Assembly (NCBI GenBank): GCA_050084985.1
Contig: JBITNC010000001.1
Span: 179,428,001-179,492,000, forward strand
Reading direction: 5' to 3'
DNA length: 64,000 nt
DNA from: Nageia nagi
Taxonomy: Eukaryota; Pinophyta
Of the stretch, positions 36,158-50,312 are shown in pieces (position 1 is the first letter of the stretch; each line of letters opens with the position of its first letter). The translations under genes were made by a program, and so were the position numbers. The notes under the pieces are model-generated. The model was not told the DNA's origin. It saw only the letters and a list, made by a program, of their open reading frames with translations, and did no database searches.

Positions 36158-39100
36158 TGAAAACTACAAATAGTGAGCTTGAGTTTTGGGAGTTTTGTGA
36201 ATGTTAATTTATTTTTATGCATTCAAACTCTTTAGTGTTATATTCAAAATAAATAAAATAATGTACATTTGAATTGTCATATGAGGTTACTAAGGGAGTT
36301 AAGGGTTTGATAGTTCTTCCCCACACTCTACATATTGGTTTAACTTCCCCTATACTCCTATGTAGGTATCTCATTTCTATTGATTACATGACTAATGAAG
36401 TTAACTAGTATGTTCTCTTGCTACATGTTTTTCATATTATTTTAGTTTTGCTATGTTTGGGAATGCTCTAGAAGATTTTATCATTAGTGGAAGGTTTTAG
36501 AATGTCCATATTTGCATCTATTTGGCATTTGAATGTAATCCCAAGACATTTCATTCACTCTAGAAGTGATTAAACAAGTTTAGGGAGAATTCAAAAAGTT
36601 TAGGGGTTGGTCGGGAATTTCTACTACATCTTGGGTGTGGAATGCTACCTTAGCTTAATTCTAAGATGTGGTATTTCTAATGTTTATCTATCATCATTGG
36701 AGAGTTTTGTATTTTCTTTTCGACTTATTGGCTCTCTAACACAATCATGGCATTTGTGGTGTCCCAAAATATATAAATAGTGGCATCCCTTCTTCATTAA
36801 TCCCATAGACAAATTTATGTTTTACTTTGTGTGTCTATCACTATGGATTTATAGATTATGTGGGTAAGAAACAACCTCTCTTTTATATGTATTAACATAT
36901 ATTTTTCCCTTAATCAAATATTAGACTATATTTGGGAAGTTCTTAATATTTAGACTAGTCTCATCATATGGATTTCTACCTGAATACAACTTAATTATTT
37001 ATTTTTTCTTCCCTATGCACTTACATTTTGGTAAATTAAATCCCTAAATCTTGTTGGATGTTATAATTCTAAATATTTTTCTTTTTATATTCCTTAGTAG
37101 TTTGGGTATTGACAACTTATAGTTTTCTTAAATTGGGCTATGTAGGACCATGATCTAATTTGGTGAAGGATGGTTTGGGATGTTCAAAATCATCTAAATT
37201 TTTCCTATACACAAGCTTTGCTAATACATACATATTATAATCCATATTAATTCATAGTATTTAAACTATTTAGTATATGTTTCCTCCTTTGAAGTGATAT
37301 TATTTACAAATTAAATTATCAAGACCTCCAACATGCACATGATCATACCTACCCTATGATTATATCATGACTTCATGATTTTAGATCATTTAATTATGGT
37401 TCTCTTTTGCATTTAACACATATACAAATGGAAACATCAAGTAGAACATTTTAAATCTATTATCTGATTTCCTAATGAAATCCATTATAATGAAACTTTA
37501 ATAAATGTTTATATTTTGCTATTGTATTAAGGTTAAATATAATGTATTATGAAGTGGATGATTATATTTACATTTGTTAGAACCCATTTATTTTATATTA
37601 CTTTGGAAGGGATAAACTTTTATAAGACTATTAATTGATCACATGGAGTTAATAATGATTTGGATTAATTATGATGGATTATGTAAAAATGGGTAATGAT
37701 TTACATAGATATCTTTTGAAATTGAATAAGTGTTTACAATATTTATGTGATAATTTTTGTTTATTCCATGATCAAGGAAGAGAGGTAGTCCATAAGTATG
37801 ATTATAACCCTCTCAATATCATATGTTGAATTTGATAAAATACTTGAGATAAATATTTGGGATGATAGTTGAACTCTTGTTGTAATGAATTAATGATCAT
37901 ATAGGGTACATGCATTTCATTCAAATAAAAAGTATTTTCATGATCCTCAAAATATTCCCAACCAAGTCCTAGTACTCATAACCTACAATTATTAGTTCCA
38001 ATAGTTTTATACATGTGGAGATGGAGATTTCAATCCTTAAAGACTTATCAAGTGATCAAGAATGATTTTTGAATATTTGAAATGATGAATTTGAATATAG
38101 GGTTATTTCCATTTGTAAACATAGCAAACCCTAATATGTTCTATGTTCATCAATAGTATGAAAACTCAATTATGAATATATAAATCGTATTTATCCTTAT
38201 TGTGTGCTACTTTTTAAAATTAGACTATCTTTATGTACTTATTAAGTTATATATGTAATATAAAGAATGTTACTTTGGATTCAAAAACTTTAATATGACT
38301 TATTTCATGACCTTAGAAATAAGGATTAGGTTTATAATGCCTTTATGTAATTGTACGACCTTGTATATTGAATAAATGGGATAATTCATTATTGATTTAT
38401 GTTTAAAATTGATTCTTGAAAGCAAACATATAGATCTAAAAAGAAAAGAATCCTAAGATCAATAATAGTTATAGTTGAGATCAATAGGAAAGTAGAGTAA
38501 ATCACTCTCTAATTAAGAAGGATGTAACAAGGTATAAGTTAGAGGGATATAAAAAGAAATCCAATTAGAATTCAAAACTATTATAATTGAAAAGAATATA
38601 ATAAATACATCCTTGTTTAATATGCCTAAAAATATGTGAGATTATGAAAGAAAAATAGTTAAGCTTGAATAGTAATGAATGCTATGCTATCTAGGATTTT
38701 TATATATCTAATCCTAGATGATGGTGATGTTGGTCTTGATTAGTTGTAAAAGATAACTAAGAACATTCAACCAATTGTAATAATTATACAATATCCATCA
38801 TAAAATGATGAATTGTATTGTTTAAATGAGAATAAACAAAATATTGAAATGAGATTGAAAAATGATAAAAGAGAATCCTAACTAAAATATTCCTTGAGTG
38901 GGGATCATTCTATGCCACACTTACTTGTTAGGAGTAGCCTCTTTTATAAGATTCTTAGGACTTGTTATTACTACTTAGCAATGTTGTACTTGTAAATTAT
39001 TATACCTTTGTCTAGTCAGTCATGTGGGGTTATTGATTTGATATAGTATTGTGTATATTTTATGATGGCTTCTTGAGTAAGCTTTATTTTATATCTTGTC

Positions 39101-40100
39101 TACATGCTTGAATTATTTACTACTATTTTTTAATTATTATGATTGTAGATATATGCAATATGACATATATATTATTCTTAATGCAATGATTAAATTGTAA
39201 TACAACTCATTGCTTGTATCATTCATGCATGCAAACCTAGAAAACCAATAATTGGTTTGGGAATAATTATCCATAGAAATGATAGTATAGGGTGATCTTT
39301 ACTTTATAACTTTTGTAATAAAATTATTAGATAAAACAATCTACTCGAGGATATTATTATCTTAATATCCATGGCTCCCCAAAATATGGGCATGAGAACT
39401 CTAGAGAACATGGTGGGCCTAGCCAATAGATATGGGCAGGCTAGTGTTCCATACCCCTAATACATTTTTAGATAGGGGTACCAGTTGATAAATATATAAT
39501 TACTAGGTGATGCTATACCTATTTCATATGGGTGATTGATTAGGAAAATCTATTTGCTCCTATAATTTAGTAGGTTATTCAATGAGTGAAAATGTTTAAC
39601 CTTATGGATGAGAATTATCTTGGGTGATATGGGCCCCAAGTATAAAATCACAATATGATGACTAAATTATTTATTTCATAATTCATGGAAAAAAATGGTA
39701 GGGAACCTATGTGTCATCTTCTAATGGGTTGAGTGTTGTGAAGTGAACACTTTTTTTTTTTTTTATCAAAATTGGTTAATCTAGATTAGGCCAATCTTAT
39801 CATGTGGGTGCTAACTATCTTGCAATGTTGACATGCTCATATGAATCACCTTGCCCATCCTAAATTATTCAAGTGTTTAAAATTAAATTAAAACAAATAG
39901 GTCTATATTTTAAGGTTTTGGGGAAGTTAGGAATAGGTGGAGTACTACAACATACTAATATAAATAAAACATAACAATGCAAATAAAACATGCTAATAAA
40001 ATGTTTAATCAATATCATATGAATATGAATATGAAATAATATTGTTTAAAAATTCGTATCCTCAATACCCATATTAACAAATATAATAAATGGTAATGAT
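36158..40100. other. No gene or element recognised
   Basis: A 3.9-kb AT-rich stretch outside the elements I can delimit. A TATA-like TATATAAATAG sits at 36769-36779 after a stretch with more C/T runs (36300-36720) that could be an LTR remnant, but no second copy is in the window. A 14-base T run lies near 39752-39765. No coding signal seen on either strand. Confidence 0.5.
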
Positions 40101-40109
40101 CATAGGATA

Positions 40110-41120
40110 TGAATAGAATGGGTATAGTTTGGAGGCCCTCAAGTTTTTATAAATAGAATGGATATGCATATCTATACCAAATTGGATCAATAATTTTGAT
40201 AAAAAGGAACAAATTATGGCTTCTTCCTCATTTTAGACTCTTTATTCATGTTTTTAGTATTCTTAAGAGACTTGTTTATAGCAATATTTTTTAATTCATT
40301 CACATAAGACTTCCTTCCTATAAAAATTATTAATCTATTTTCATTTTATTTTTTTAAAGTGTTGTTAGAAAATATTTGTAGTAATAACTAATGTTATCAA
40401 TGGCTACAACAAGGATCCCCTTAAACTCTTTGATTTGATGAAGCACTTGGGAACTAAACCTAACATCATAACTCTATTATACTTTCATTCAACCATGCAA
40501 GTATACTAGATGAAGCATTTAAATAATTTAGTAGCATGAGTGATTCTTATTTAATTATTGCTAGGATGACAAATTGTATATGCATTACTAACCTTCTTAT
40601 TCATGTAGACTATCTCAAGGAAGCTTTGAACTTTATTGACATAATGCCTATAAAACCTAGATTGGGTGTGTGGATGTATCTTATTTATGCTTATAAATCA
40701 CATAATAATATTGAATCTTATATTTTGTAAAATCAAAAAACTTGAAATTGACATTATAACTTCTCATATACAATACTTCCTTGCCTACATAAACTTGAAA
40801 GTCTCAAATGCCTAATAGACATGTATACAAAATGTGGAATAATACACAAGACTTGGGAATTATTTGATAAAATATATTATGCAAGTATATTTGAATGGTT
40901 TTTAATGATTGTAGGATATAAACAAGAAAGGATTTTCTAAAACATTCTATAGATAATTTTATTCTAGATGTAATGGGTTTTGGTTAAATGTTATAGTTTC
41001 AAATTTGCTTATAGATATGTATGGAATGTGTATGGTATAGATGCCCTTAATTATTTGTAAGGAGAATGTATATGCAAATCTATGGAAATTGGATCAATAA
41101 TTTGAATAAAAAGGAATTGA
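40110..41120 (+). pseudogene. Scrambled PPR pseudogene fragment
   Basis: Pieces of a plant PLS/E-class PPR protein on the plus strand: NGYNKDPLKLFDLMKHLGTK (about 40400-40460), LKEALNFIDIMPIKPRLGVW then KSHNNIES (40614-40720), VSNA and, one frame over, LIDMYTKCGIIHKTWELFDK (about 40800-40870), and VSNLLIDMYGM (about 41000-41035). The E-type end (MPIKP..VW) comes before further repeat helices, the reverse of a normal gene. A ~100-bp segment recurs at each side (40110-40220 and 41030-41120). This suggests a partial tandem duplication of the fragment. It is not part of G's LTR as far as I can see. Confidence 0.7.
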
Positions 41121-43715
41121 ATATGGTGGATAATTTTATCTAAGATGTAATTATCAAAGGTTAGGCTCTAATACATATTTATTTTGTGAAATTCAAAAGA
41201 ATAAAAGTGTAATAGAAATTATAACTTGCATTAATCAAGGAAATTATTTCTTGATTTCCTTGTTCTTTAATAAGTTTAAAATATTTTAGGGGCATTTAGA
41301 ATGGTAACAATTAGATGAAAGAGAACTTCCCAAATCCTAGAGATGCTACATGTTTAAATCATCTTCATTTTCCCATAGTACAATGAACTTTAAAATGGGT
41401 AAACTTTCTTGAAATCTAATAAAATCATAATTGTTATGGTGATACAAGAATGCAATAGTCTCCATGTTTTTTATAGTCTCCCAAAATGTGACCAAATTGT
41501 TACCAAGGAAAGCAATTTGATTAATCATTACACCTTATGCTTTCTTGAAACCTAATGGACTCAACCATGACTTTTTATTTCAAAGCTTGACCTTGTTTGT
41601 TAACATCTACTAAAATTAATGATCATATCCTATTGGTCTAAATAACAACAATTTTAGTTATATTGCTTATTTCTAGAAAGATTGTATAAGCATTGTAATA
41701 ACTTTAAGAAAAGCTTCTAGGACTTCTCCAATCTTATGAAAATAAGATTTCCCAACTATGTCTAGGATTGGGTGCAAAAGATAAAATACAGTTATCATTA
41801 GCATAAATTTAGGAAGTTACCTTTATGTAATTTAAACTATATCTTAGATATGTTGTAGATTTCATAATTCTATTAGTTAATTATATACAAGTTGTAGTTT
41901 ATAGATTCTCTTTAGATTCATATTACCATCGATAGATATTTTCAAATAGAAAGGTATATATACATCTCATATGGATGTAAGATAGTAGATTGGATCTTGC
42001 AGCATTTACACCTACATAATCAAATATGTATTTGTCTATCCCAAATTGAGTTGGAAACATCTATACATTTGTTTCTTCATAAAATATTTTGATGGCTTAA
42101 ATGGTTATATTAATTATATATTTCTTATTCTTCATGGTATGATGAATGAAATATCCATAACTATAGCCTCTTCTCTATCATAACCAAATGATAGATATTA
42201 CATTATAGGGATTATTATCAGCTAGGGTCCTTCCTCTAGGTTTTGATAGAATTATTGAAAGCCCAAGTTGGCCCTGAGCAATATCATTTCCCTTTCTTTC
42301 TTGCATTTTGAACATTTTATTTCTTTCAACATATCTATCAATTTTCCTTTTATTTACCATCTTTCATGATAGATAAGGCACTATTCAGATAAAACTAGAA
42401 TAAGGAAGTTGGAATCAGATTATCTCTTATGTTTATGATGAGTCTTTTAAAGGGTTTACATACATGTCTATGGAAATTAATCCTCATGATTATAAATTCT
42501 AGGAACTATAATGAATAGTTAATATCATCTTATATATGAGAGATACAATACCATTTGGATTGTATTATTTTATGCGGAAAAGATGCAATCTAATTGGTTA
42601 AATACCCAAGACAAGGTTGACCTATATAAAACTAGACAACTAGAAGCTCAAGATACTATTCATATTTCTATTTTTGGGATGCATATAAAGAAGATTATAA
42701 GATATTGATCTTCTATATTTTGAATTTCCAAAAAGAGAGTCACTTTCAAGCAGAGAAATTATATGGAGAACATTTATCCTTAATATTCTCAAAATTTTGA
42801 CTATTCAAGCAAATCATGATTTTGTATACAAATTATAGTGCTTAAGATTATTTCAAAATGATTTTGTAGGTATAATTTTGGATAAATAAAATTAGAGGTT
42901 TAATGAACTAAAAATTAATTCATCCAAGGATGGTTGGTTTGTGAATATGGATGACTCTGGAAACCCCATATGTTGTTACAAGATAAAGAGCTAGATTGCA
43001 TTTTTGATATCAACAAGATACAAAACTTATTTAATATTATTAAATATATGAAAAATATAAAATATTACCTATTTCTCCAAAACCTATGCTCACTGTGCCT
43101 TGCCTCTCCTCTCCTCTTCTCTCCTCTCATAGTAAATAATCCAATAATGGTGTCAAACATATCAAATTATTAATTTACAACTACAAGCACATATGAACAT
43201 TGAGAAATAACATAGTATGGAAGTAAACATTGGGTAACCATAATGAAAATTTAAGCATGATTAAATAAAATAACTTATCAAATTGAAAATTGAAAATTTA
43301 TGTTAAAAGAATTAGGTATGCATAATTAACACCATTCAATGATATGAAATGATACAAAATTAGCATGAACCATTAACCTTACATATGTGTATAGGAATTA
43401 TGATTCAATATCCTAAAATTGTAATAGACATTTAGATACATCCTACAATAAAATTCTCAAGCATGAAACTAAACTTTGTAACCTTTATCAATAATATTAT
43501 AAACTACCCTAGGGCTTAGGAAGTAAAAACTATATTACATCTTAATAATATTTTTTCACATCATGTATATGGATATGGATCTTTATTTATTAAGAATATT
43601 GTTCTTAGGCACTTGGATAATTTCTAATAACACTTCTCATATTCAATAAAGGATATAAATTATTCATCAATTAGACTATCGTTACAAAGTTATTCAAAAG
43701 CCTTGTTACAAAATT
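41121..43715. other. No gene or element recognised
   Basis: AT-rich spacer up to the start of element H. Short open frames (41346-41528 and 42178-42360, both minus) have no convincing family match. A C/T-rich tract (CTCTCCTCTCCTCTTCTCTC) lies at about 43106-43126. Confidence 0.45.
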
Positions 43716-45622
43716 TGTTAGAACCCAATCAAACTCACTCTAAACTCATACACAATTTCCTTTTTTTTTTCACAAGATAGATTTAGGTGAGTTCCATTTA
43801 TCACTTCATATAGGTTTCACTTCTTACTCTTATTGATCCTTCATATTAAAAGTGTTCATTCAAAATACTAAGTACTTTTTTAAAAATGCACATCACTTCA
43901 TCTCTTATAAATAAGTCACCATCATATGTTTTTTAATTTTTAATATTATTACTTCTTAACAAACTTTGTAACAACATAAGCTCCTCAAATTTTTAATATT
44001 TTACTATACTTATATAAGTGTCATTTCATAACTATAATCTTATTCAAATTAATTCAAACTTCCCTTTTTTAACACATCAAGAAGCATACTCAATAAGACA
44101 CTTTATCAACATTGATACATTACTATTTTCATTTTCTTACATCATATAAATCAAGTGGAATAACTTAGCAAATTATCTTTTCAAGGTATAACATAACTAA
44201 AAATGTCATGTTAAACTTAAGGTCATTAAAAACCCTAATGCTTATGAAAAACCCTAGGTGTTACCACACCAAGTAAACCCTTGGTAGTTGTGCTACCTAA
44301 TAATATTTTTATTATAATATTTGTAATGTTACAATCAATCCTTGTAACATTTACAACCCTCATAAACCTAAATCAATTTACATGTAGTATAATAACATAG
44401 TATTTAAATTTCTACTAATGAACAAAAGACCTTATTTGGTTATAACAAGAATTACACTAATTCACATCTTATAATACAAGTTCAATTTTCATATAATCAT
44501 GAAAAAATGCTTCCAAAACATTCCTTTAATGAATCATGATGCTCCATGCATCCACAAAATCCATGAATGAAGAGCTTTATTAGATATTTTTTTTATAACA
44601 TCTATTGTACTTAAACAATAATAAAGGTGTCTCTAAATACAACATCCTTTAACCAATGTCAACAATAAGTAATATTTCAATAATACAAAATGATCTATAT
44701 ATCACAATACCAAATGGTAAAATATCTACACTACTACAATTCAATTTGAGATATTTAAATAGAACCATAGAAATTTAAAGTACTCACAACACTTCATTTT
44801 TAATTGACAAGGTGTCTATAAAAGTCCATATTAAATCATAATACCTCAACATTAAAAGAAAATATATTAATAAAACCATAATCCTATGCTATATAAATAA
44901 ACATCTCTTATAAGGACACATACATGCTTTTTTATAAATACATGTCAAGTTGTCATGAAACTTGATACAAAATAGCTAGGTTTATCAACAATCACAAAAG
45001 TTAAAATGTTATCTCAAGAAAGTATACTAATGACCAACATTAATCTAGTATAACAATACAATCAATATAATAGTTATAGGTCATTACAAACTTGAGTACT
45101 AGATCCTTGAGATAATTAGTTTAATTAACTCAATGATCTAATTTATATAAACCATCAAATAATCTTATCCTATTAGATATCAATACATGGTTTATAAGGA
45201 ATAAAAAATCTCAATAATAAAATTTTCTTCAAAATAAGATTCTACAAAAATAATTTTGTAAATTATTTTTCCTTTTGAAAGTTTAATAATTTTTCTAATA
45301 CATCTACAACTAAAGAATATTTCTTCATAAATATTCTTGATTGTAATTCTTCTCAAACTGTCACTTAAAAATCTTATTTTTCTTATGTTTAGAAATTCTT
45401 AATTAAATCATTTATCAATAGTTTGGATGCAATTTATTTTGGAAATAAGAGATTAATGTTTCTTATAAGAAATGATAAAATCCATTTCCCCAAATTTTAG
45501 CATTTCATATTATTTAATTTATTTTTATTTTTCAATAAAAACTATCAAAAATCTTTTTTGAACACAAATGATTCCTATAAAATTATGTTGCAAACTTTAC
45601 AATATCCAAAGTGATTTATACC

Positions 45623-46080
45623 TATTGGTATGAATTAATTTTACATAATTCAACAAGAAATATATTCTCTATTTCATTTAAATATGTAGAATAACTAATG
45701 TGAAGATAAAGTAGTAAACAAAATCCAAACCACAAATGAGGAGACAAGAAAATTAACAAGGTTCACCCAATGTGGGATATGTCCTTAGAGAAGCTATTAG
45801 TCCTTGTGCTTGGATCCATTACATCTAGAAACAAATACATAAATAACACTTCCTTAATGTTCTATCTCTAATGAAAATTCAATGTTAGAGATTACACTTA
45901 CAAATTTTAATCAATCTTTATATTTCTCTCTAATAGATATTACCAATCTATAATGCTTGATGCATACATAGTAATAATATACCTTTAATCTATACATTAT
46001 TGCCTATATATAATATCAAGCACTTTGCAAAAAACTTAATATCCATCCTGGCTATGCATATTGCATTGTAATTCCTAACA
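45623..46080 (-). repeat. D 3' LTR
   Basis: 458 bp, matching 50313-50770. Its inner-type end has TATTGGTATG where the other copy has TGTTGGTATA; the outer end is ...CCTAACA. Confidence 0.92.
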
Positions 46081-46439
46081 ACTCTTCTTGTCATCATTCT
46101 ATCGTAAATAAAAATTCTAGCCTAGCATTGCACAACACATTGAAATTCTAGCCTAGCTTTATTCCTCTAACTACTTGTTTTTGGTTACTACCCTTTTTGC
46201 AACATGTTCTCTATTGGTAATTGGGCTCTATCCCAACAATCTTCCACTTGGATACCAATACATTACTCTACAAAATAAGGTACAAAAAAGATTCTCATCT
46301 TGGCCTCTTACTCCTTGAGACCAAAAGAAATTAAGCAATAGCTCAAATTCTCCTTTATCATAACTATTGTCAACATGTCTGCTAAATTGTGAGAGGTATG
46401 AATCTTACTAAGTTTTATTGAGCCATCCTCCAATGCTGA

Positions 46440-47341
46440 CTTGATGAAATGATATCTTAGCTAAGTGTGTTTGGTCCTAGAGTGAAATGTTGAGTTCTTT
46501 GCAAGGTGAATAGAGCTCTTGCTATCACTCCATAGAGTTGCATATTCTTGATTATTTCCCATCTTCTTTATCAATCTTTTCAACCATATCAGCTCCTTGC
46601 TTGCCTTAGTAGCAACAACATACTTTGATTTGATGGTATATAAATCCATAACTGGTTGGAGTTTTGAAATCCAACTTAATTCTATTCCACCAATAGTAAA
46701 GACATATCTTATGGTATTTCTTCCACCATCATAATCACCTCCCATGTTATAATCTACAACACCTTTTAATCAAACATTAGAACCTACAAAATATAATACA
46801 TATTTGGATGTACCTCTCAAATACTTGAGAATCTATTTTACCATTTGGCAATTCTCCTTACCTAGATTACTCATATACCTACTCACCACTCCCATTACTT
46901 GTGCAATATTCGATCTAGTGCACACCATTACATACATCAAGCTTCCAAATGCTAAAGCACAGGGAAACTTATTTATATAAAAATGTTTCTATTGTGTTTT
47001 TGGATACAATTCCTTTGAAATCTTGAATTGAGGTCCCAAGGGTTATGCAACATTCTTTGCATTGTTTATGTTGAACCTCCTTAACATCTTCTCAATGTAG
47101 TCTTCTTGAGATAATGTGAGAGTATGGTTTTTTCATATTTTGTGATCTTCATACCGAGGATTTTCCTTGACTCATTTAAATTCTTCATGTTTAATATTTT
47201 AGATAACCTTTCCTTGATATCATCAATGTCCTTATTACTAGTTCTTATAACAAGCATGTCATCCACATACAAGAGCAAAATAACATAATTTTCTTTACTT
47301 GTTCTTTTGAAATAAATACAATGGTCATAGTCATATCTCAT
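46440..47341 (-). pseudogene. D reverse transcriptase (second half) and RNase H
   Basis: The RT catalytic motif LLYVDDMLVI (about 47275-47245) follows YDHCIYFKRTSKENYVILL. The downstream part has LSKILNMKNLNESRKILGM. RNase H is at 46745-46461 with the block RYVFTIGGIELSWISKLQP, KSKYVVATKASKELIWLK and LWSDSKSSIHLAKN, as in copia RNase H. Parts are in different frames; the stretch around 47080-46750 is poorly preserved. The enzymes would synthesise and process the cDNA. Confidence 0.9.
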
Positions 47342-47720
47342 ATCCTTTTATTTTCCCATGAATGTATCAAATTTAAAATACCATTTTCTTGGAGCTTATT
47401 TGAGGCCATACAAGCTCTTTTTCAATCTACATACAAATCCCCCTTTATCTTTTACCTCAAACCCTTTAGCTTGTTGTATATAGATATCCTCCTCTAAATC
47501 TCCATGAAGGAATGCTATTTTCGTATCTAATTGTTCAAGAAATAAATTTTTTGAAGAAACAATACTAATCATTATTCTAATTGAGCTCATCATGAAAATT
47601 GGTGAGAAAATTTCATCATAATCAATTCCTTTCTTTTGAGCATAACCCTTTACCACAAGCCTAGCCTTATATAACTTTATTTACCATTTCCTTCATCCTT
47701 TAACCTATACACCCATTTGG
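47342..47720 (-). pseudogene. D reverse transcriptase (first half)
   Basis: An open stretch from 47656: MVKGYAQKKGIDYDEIFSPI, MMSSIRIMISIVSS, LEQLDTKIAFLHGDLEEDIY and FVCRLKKSLYGLK. These are the signature blocks of plant copia RT (ARLVAKGY.Q..G.DY.ETFAPV; Q.DV..AFL.G.L.E..YM; LKKSLYGLKQAPR). A frameshift follows before the YVDD half. Confidence 0.93.
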
Positions 47721-48189
47721 TTGTCAAGGCTCTCTTGTCTTTATAGAGTTTTAACAAATCCCATGTTCAATTTTGAAGTAATCAGTCCATTTCTTCCTTA
47801 ATAGCAAGCTCCCACTTGTCCTATGTACTCAATTGTTTTCCTTCATCAAAAGACTCAGGTTCACCAACATTAGTATATAATACATAATGAAGTGTATGAC
47901 AAAAATGATTTGGTAACTTACTTTCCCTTGTAGGCATTACATAATTAGAGAAACATTGAGGAATTTTACTTGTCCTTGAAGATCTTTTCATAATAGAAGT
48001 AAGTGATGTTTGAGGTTCTTATTCTTATTCTTGTGGTTGTTGTTGTAGAGGAGATTCTATTTGAATCTTAGGATTTTTTTTTACTTCATCACCAAGAACC
48101 ACATACTTTAATTATTTCCTTTACTTTTGCTTTTCCTATAACTTGTTTTATACAAACACTTTTCATTGAAAATAACATCTCCACTCATG

Positions 48190-49160
48190 ATGACTTAATG
48201 ATTATCAACATCCCATAACCTATATCCCAAGTGATGAATTCCATACCCAATGAAATAGCATTTTTGAGACTTTGCATCAAATTTATTTCTATTTTCCTTA
48301 TCAATATATACATAATACTCACAACCAAAGACTCTTATGAAATAATAATTCACCTTTTTACCTATCCATGCTTCTTCTATAATTCCTCCATCAAAGGAAC
48401 TAGAAGGAGTCCTATTAATTAAATACATAGTAGTATCAAACACATTAGACCAAAGAAATAAAGTTAAACTAGAATGTATCCTCATACTTCTTTGCCTTTC
48501 CAAGATAGTCTTGTTCATCCTTTCAACCACCCCATTTTCTTGAGGTGTTCTAGTAACTACCTTAATCCTTCTAATGCCATTTTGTGAACAAAAATCATCA
48601 AATTCTTTGCCACAAAATTCACCACCATTATCTAATTTTAGATATTTAATCCTTTTATTGGATTCATTTTTCTACCAATGCTTTCCAAACCTTAAAAACC
48701 TCAAACACATCATTTTTCTTTTTAAGTGTAAATACCCATGTTTTTCTAATGCAATCATCAATAAATATTACAAAGTAAGATGAAACCCTAAGTGATGTTA
48801 TTTGTGATTGTCCCCACAAATTAGTGTGTACAAGTTTCAATTTTTCTTTCTTTTATTTCTTTAGCCATTTTTAGGAAACTCACCCTTTTTTGTTTTCCAT
48901 AAACATAATATTCAAAAAATACCAAATCAATCTCTTCCAAATTAGGAAGCAACTTTCTAAAGCATAATATTTTCATACCTCTCTCACTCATATGTCCAAG
49001 TATTTTATGCCACATGGTAGCATTCTCTCCTATTGAAATACGATTCATAGAATAGCTCAAGATATTGGTAAGTAAATACAAAGTTCCTACCATTAAATCT
49101 TTTTCTACTACTAATGAGCCTTTATTTACTTTCCAAGAGAGATTACCAAATGAAATCATA
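48190..49160 (-). pseudogene. D GAG-pre-integrase and integrase
   Basis: GAG-pre-integrase: LYLLTNILSYSMNR and MWHKILGHMSERGMKIL (49159-48990). The integrase core contains LDNGGEFCGKEFDDFCSQNG (about 48635-48575) and the Glu-bearing block TPQENGVVERMNKTILERQR (about 48545-48490). The C-terminal part has INRTPSSSFDG, IRVFGCEYYVYI and DAKSQKCYFIGY (about 48420-48240). Segments are in several frames, with a loss between the first Asp region and LDNGGE. Confidence 0.9.
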
Positions 49161-49236
49161 TACCCTTATCCAATTTGCTAGCTGAAATAACATTTATTTT
49201 TAAGTTTGGAATGCATGTTATTTCATACAAAGTCCA

Positions 49237-49571
49237 TTATATTCCATTACGAAGTTTCATTTCTATTGTACCAATTTCAATAATTTTACATGAATGGTAA
49301 TTACCAAGCAATACTTTACCATAGTCACCTGCAACAAAATCAACAAAATATTCTCTATGAAAAGTAGCATGAAAAGAGGCACCAAAATCAATGACCCAAT
49401 ATTCATTATTTTTATCAAGATACAATATAAATGCTTCTTATGAAATTTCATTTGCAACATTAGCTTCTTACCTCCCACTTGAACTAGCTTACCATCATTT
49501 TCATCTTTATTCATTCTATTACTACATTCTCTCCTTAGGTGATCCTTTTTACCAGAATACCAACATTGCAA
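49237..49571 (-). pseudogene. D zinc knuckle and protease
   Basis: The knuckle CWYSGKKDHLRREC (about 49566-49520) has one Cys changed to Ser. The protease active site reads YWVIDFGASFHATFHREYF (about 49398-49342), where the family has DSGAS. The Phe at the Ser position is a likely inactivating change. They lie in overlapping frames. Confidence 0.85.
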
Positions 49572-50241
49572 ATTCTTTTTACCTCTACTTGATTGAGATT
49601 GAGATATACTCTTAACCTAACTCTTGATCTATCCCTTCCTCTTTCCCTTGATATTCCTCTAGTTTTAGTAGTGACAGTTGAACTAGATGTAGAATATTCA
49701 CTTGAGGATTTCCTCATCATATCCTCACTAAGTATTGCACTAATTAATTCATCAAGTACAAGTTTTGAGTTAGAACAAAAACTTCTAATAGCCATAACAA
49801 ATGTATTCCAACTTTCAACAAGAGAGCACAAGAGTTACAATGCCTTGATCTCATCATCAAAATCAATCTTAACTGAATCTAATTTAGATATCACACTATT
49901 GAAATTATTCACATGGTCTTGAATTTTTTCACCTTCATTCATTTTCAAATTAAACAACATTTTCATAATGTGTACCTTATTAGAGGTTGAAGTCTTCTCA
50001 TACATCTTTTTCAAAGCATCCATAACTCCCTTTGTTGATGTCTCCTTAGAGATATTGAAGGCAACACTTGAGTTAAGACATAACCTCATAACACCCAATT
50101 CCTTTCTATACAAGATGCCCCATTCATCATCATTCAAGAGGCAAGTGGAGATCCTTTTGATAAAGGTAATCCTCTATTTGCATCTTCCAATATTAAAAGT
50201 TTATTCCATTGAATTCTTTTACCCTTATTTTCCTTTGCCAT
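49535..50241 (-). pseudogene. D gag
   Basis: The ATG at 50241 gives MAKENKGKRIQWNKLLILED. A stop or frameshift near 50140 leads to a 100-codon part (50137-49835; GVMRLCLNSSVAFNI, ALKKMYEKTSTSNKVHIM, MNEGEKIQDHVNNFNSVISK). Another shift gives CSLVESWNTFVMAIRS, DELISAILSEDMMRK and a basic Arg/Ser-rich tail before the knuckle. This is the usual plant copia gag layout. Confidence 0.9.
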
Positions 50242-50312
50242 ATTGCTTTTCTTGATCAATCACAAACTCACAAGCAATTATCAAACACCAACATAAAATC
50301 TTTGATACCACT

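Noticed and set aside
37570-37586. TTTGTTAGAACCCA identical to the H LTR edge at 43714
   Set aside because: Match of about 14 bases does not extend either way; coincidence cannot be excluded.
41346-41528. Minus-strand frame vaguely like copia gag
   Set aside because: Only weak resemblance, no gag, knuckle or LTR beside it.
42178-42360. 60-codon minus-strand frame, basic N-terminus
   Set aside because: No recognised motif and no flanking support; likely chance.
49593-49922. Plus-strand 109-codon frame
   Set aside because: Antisense shadow of the D gag region.
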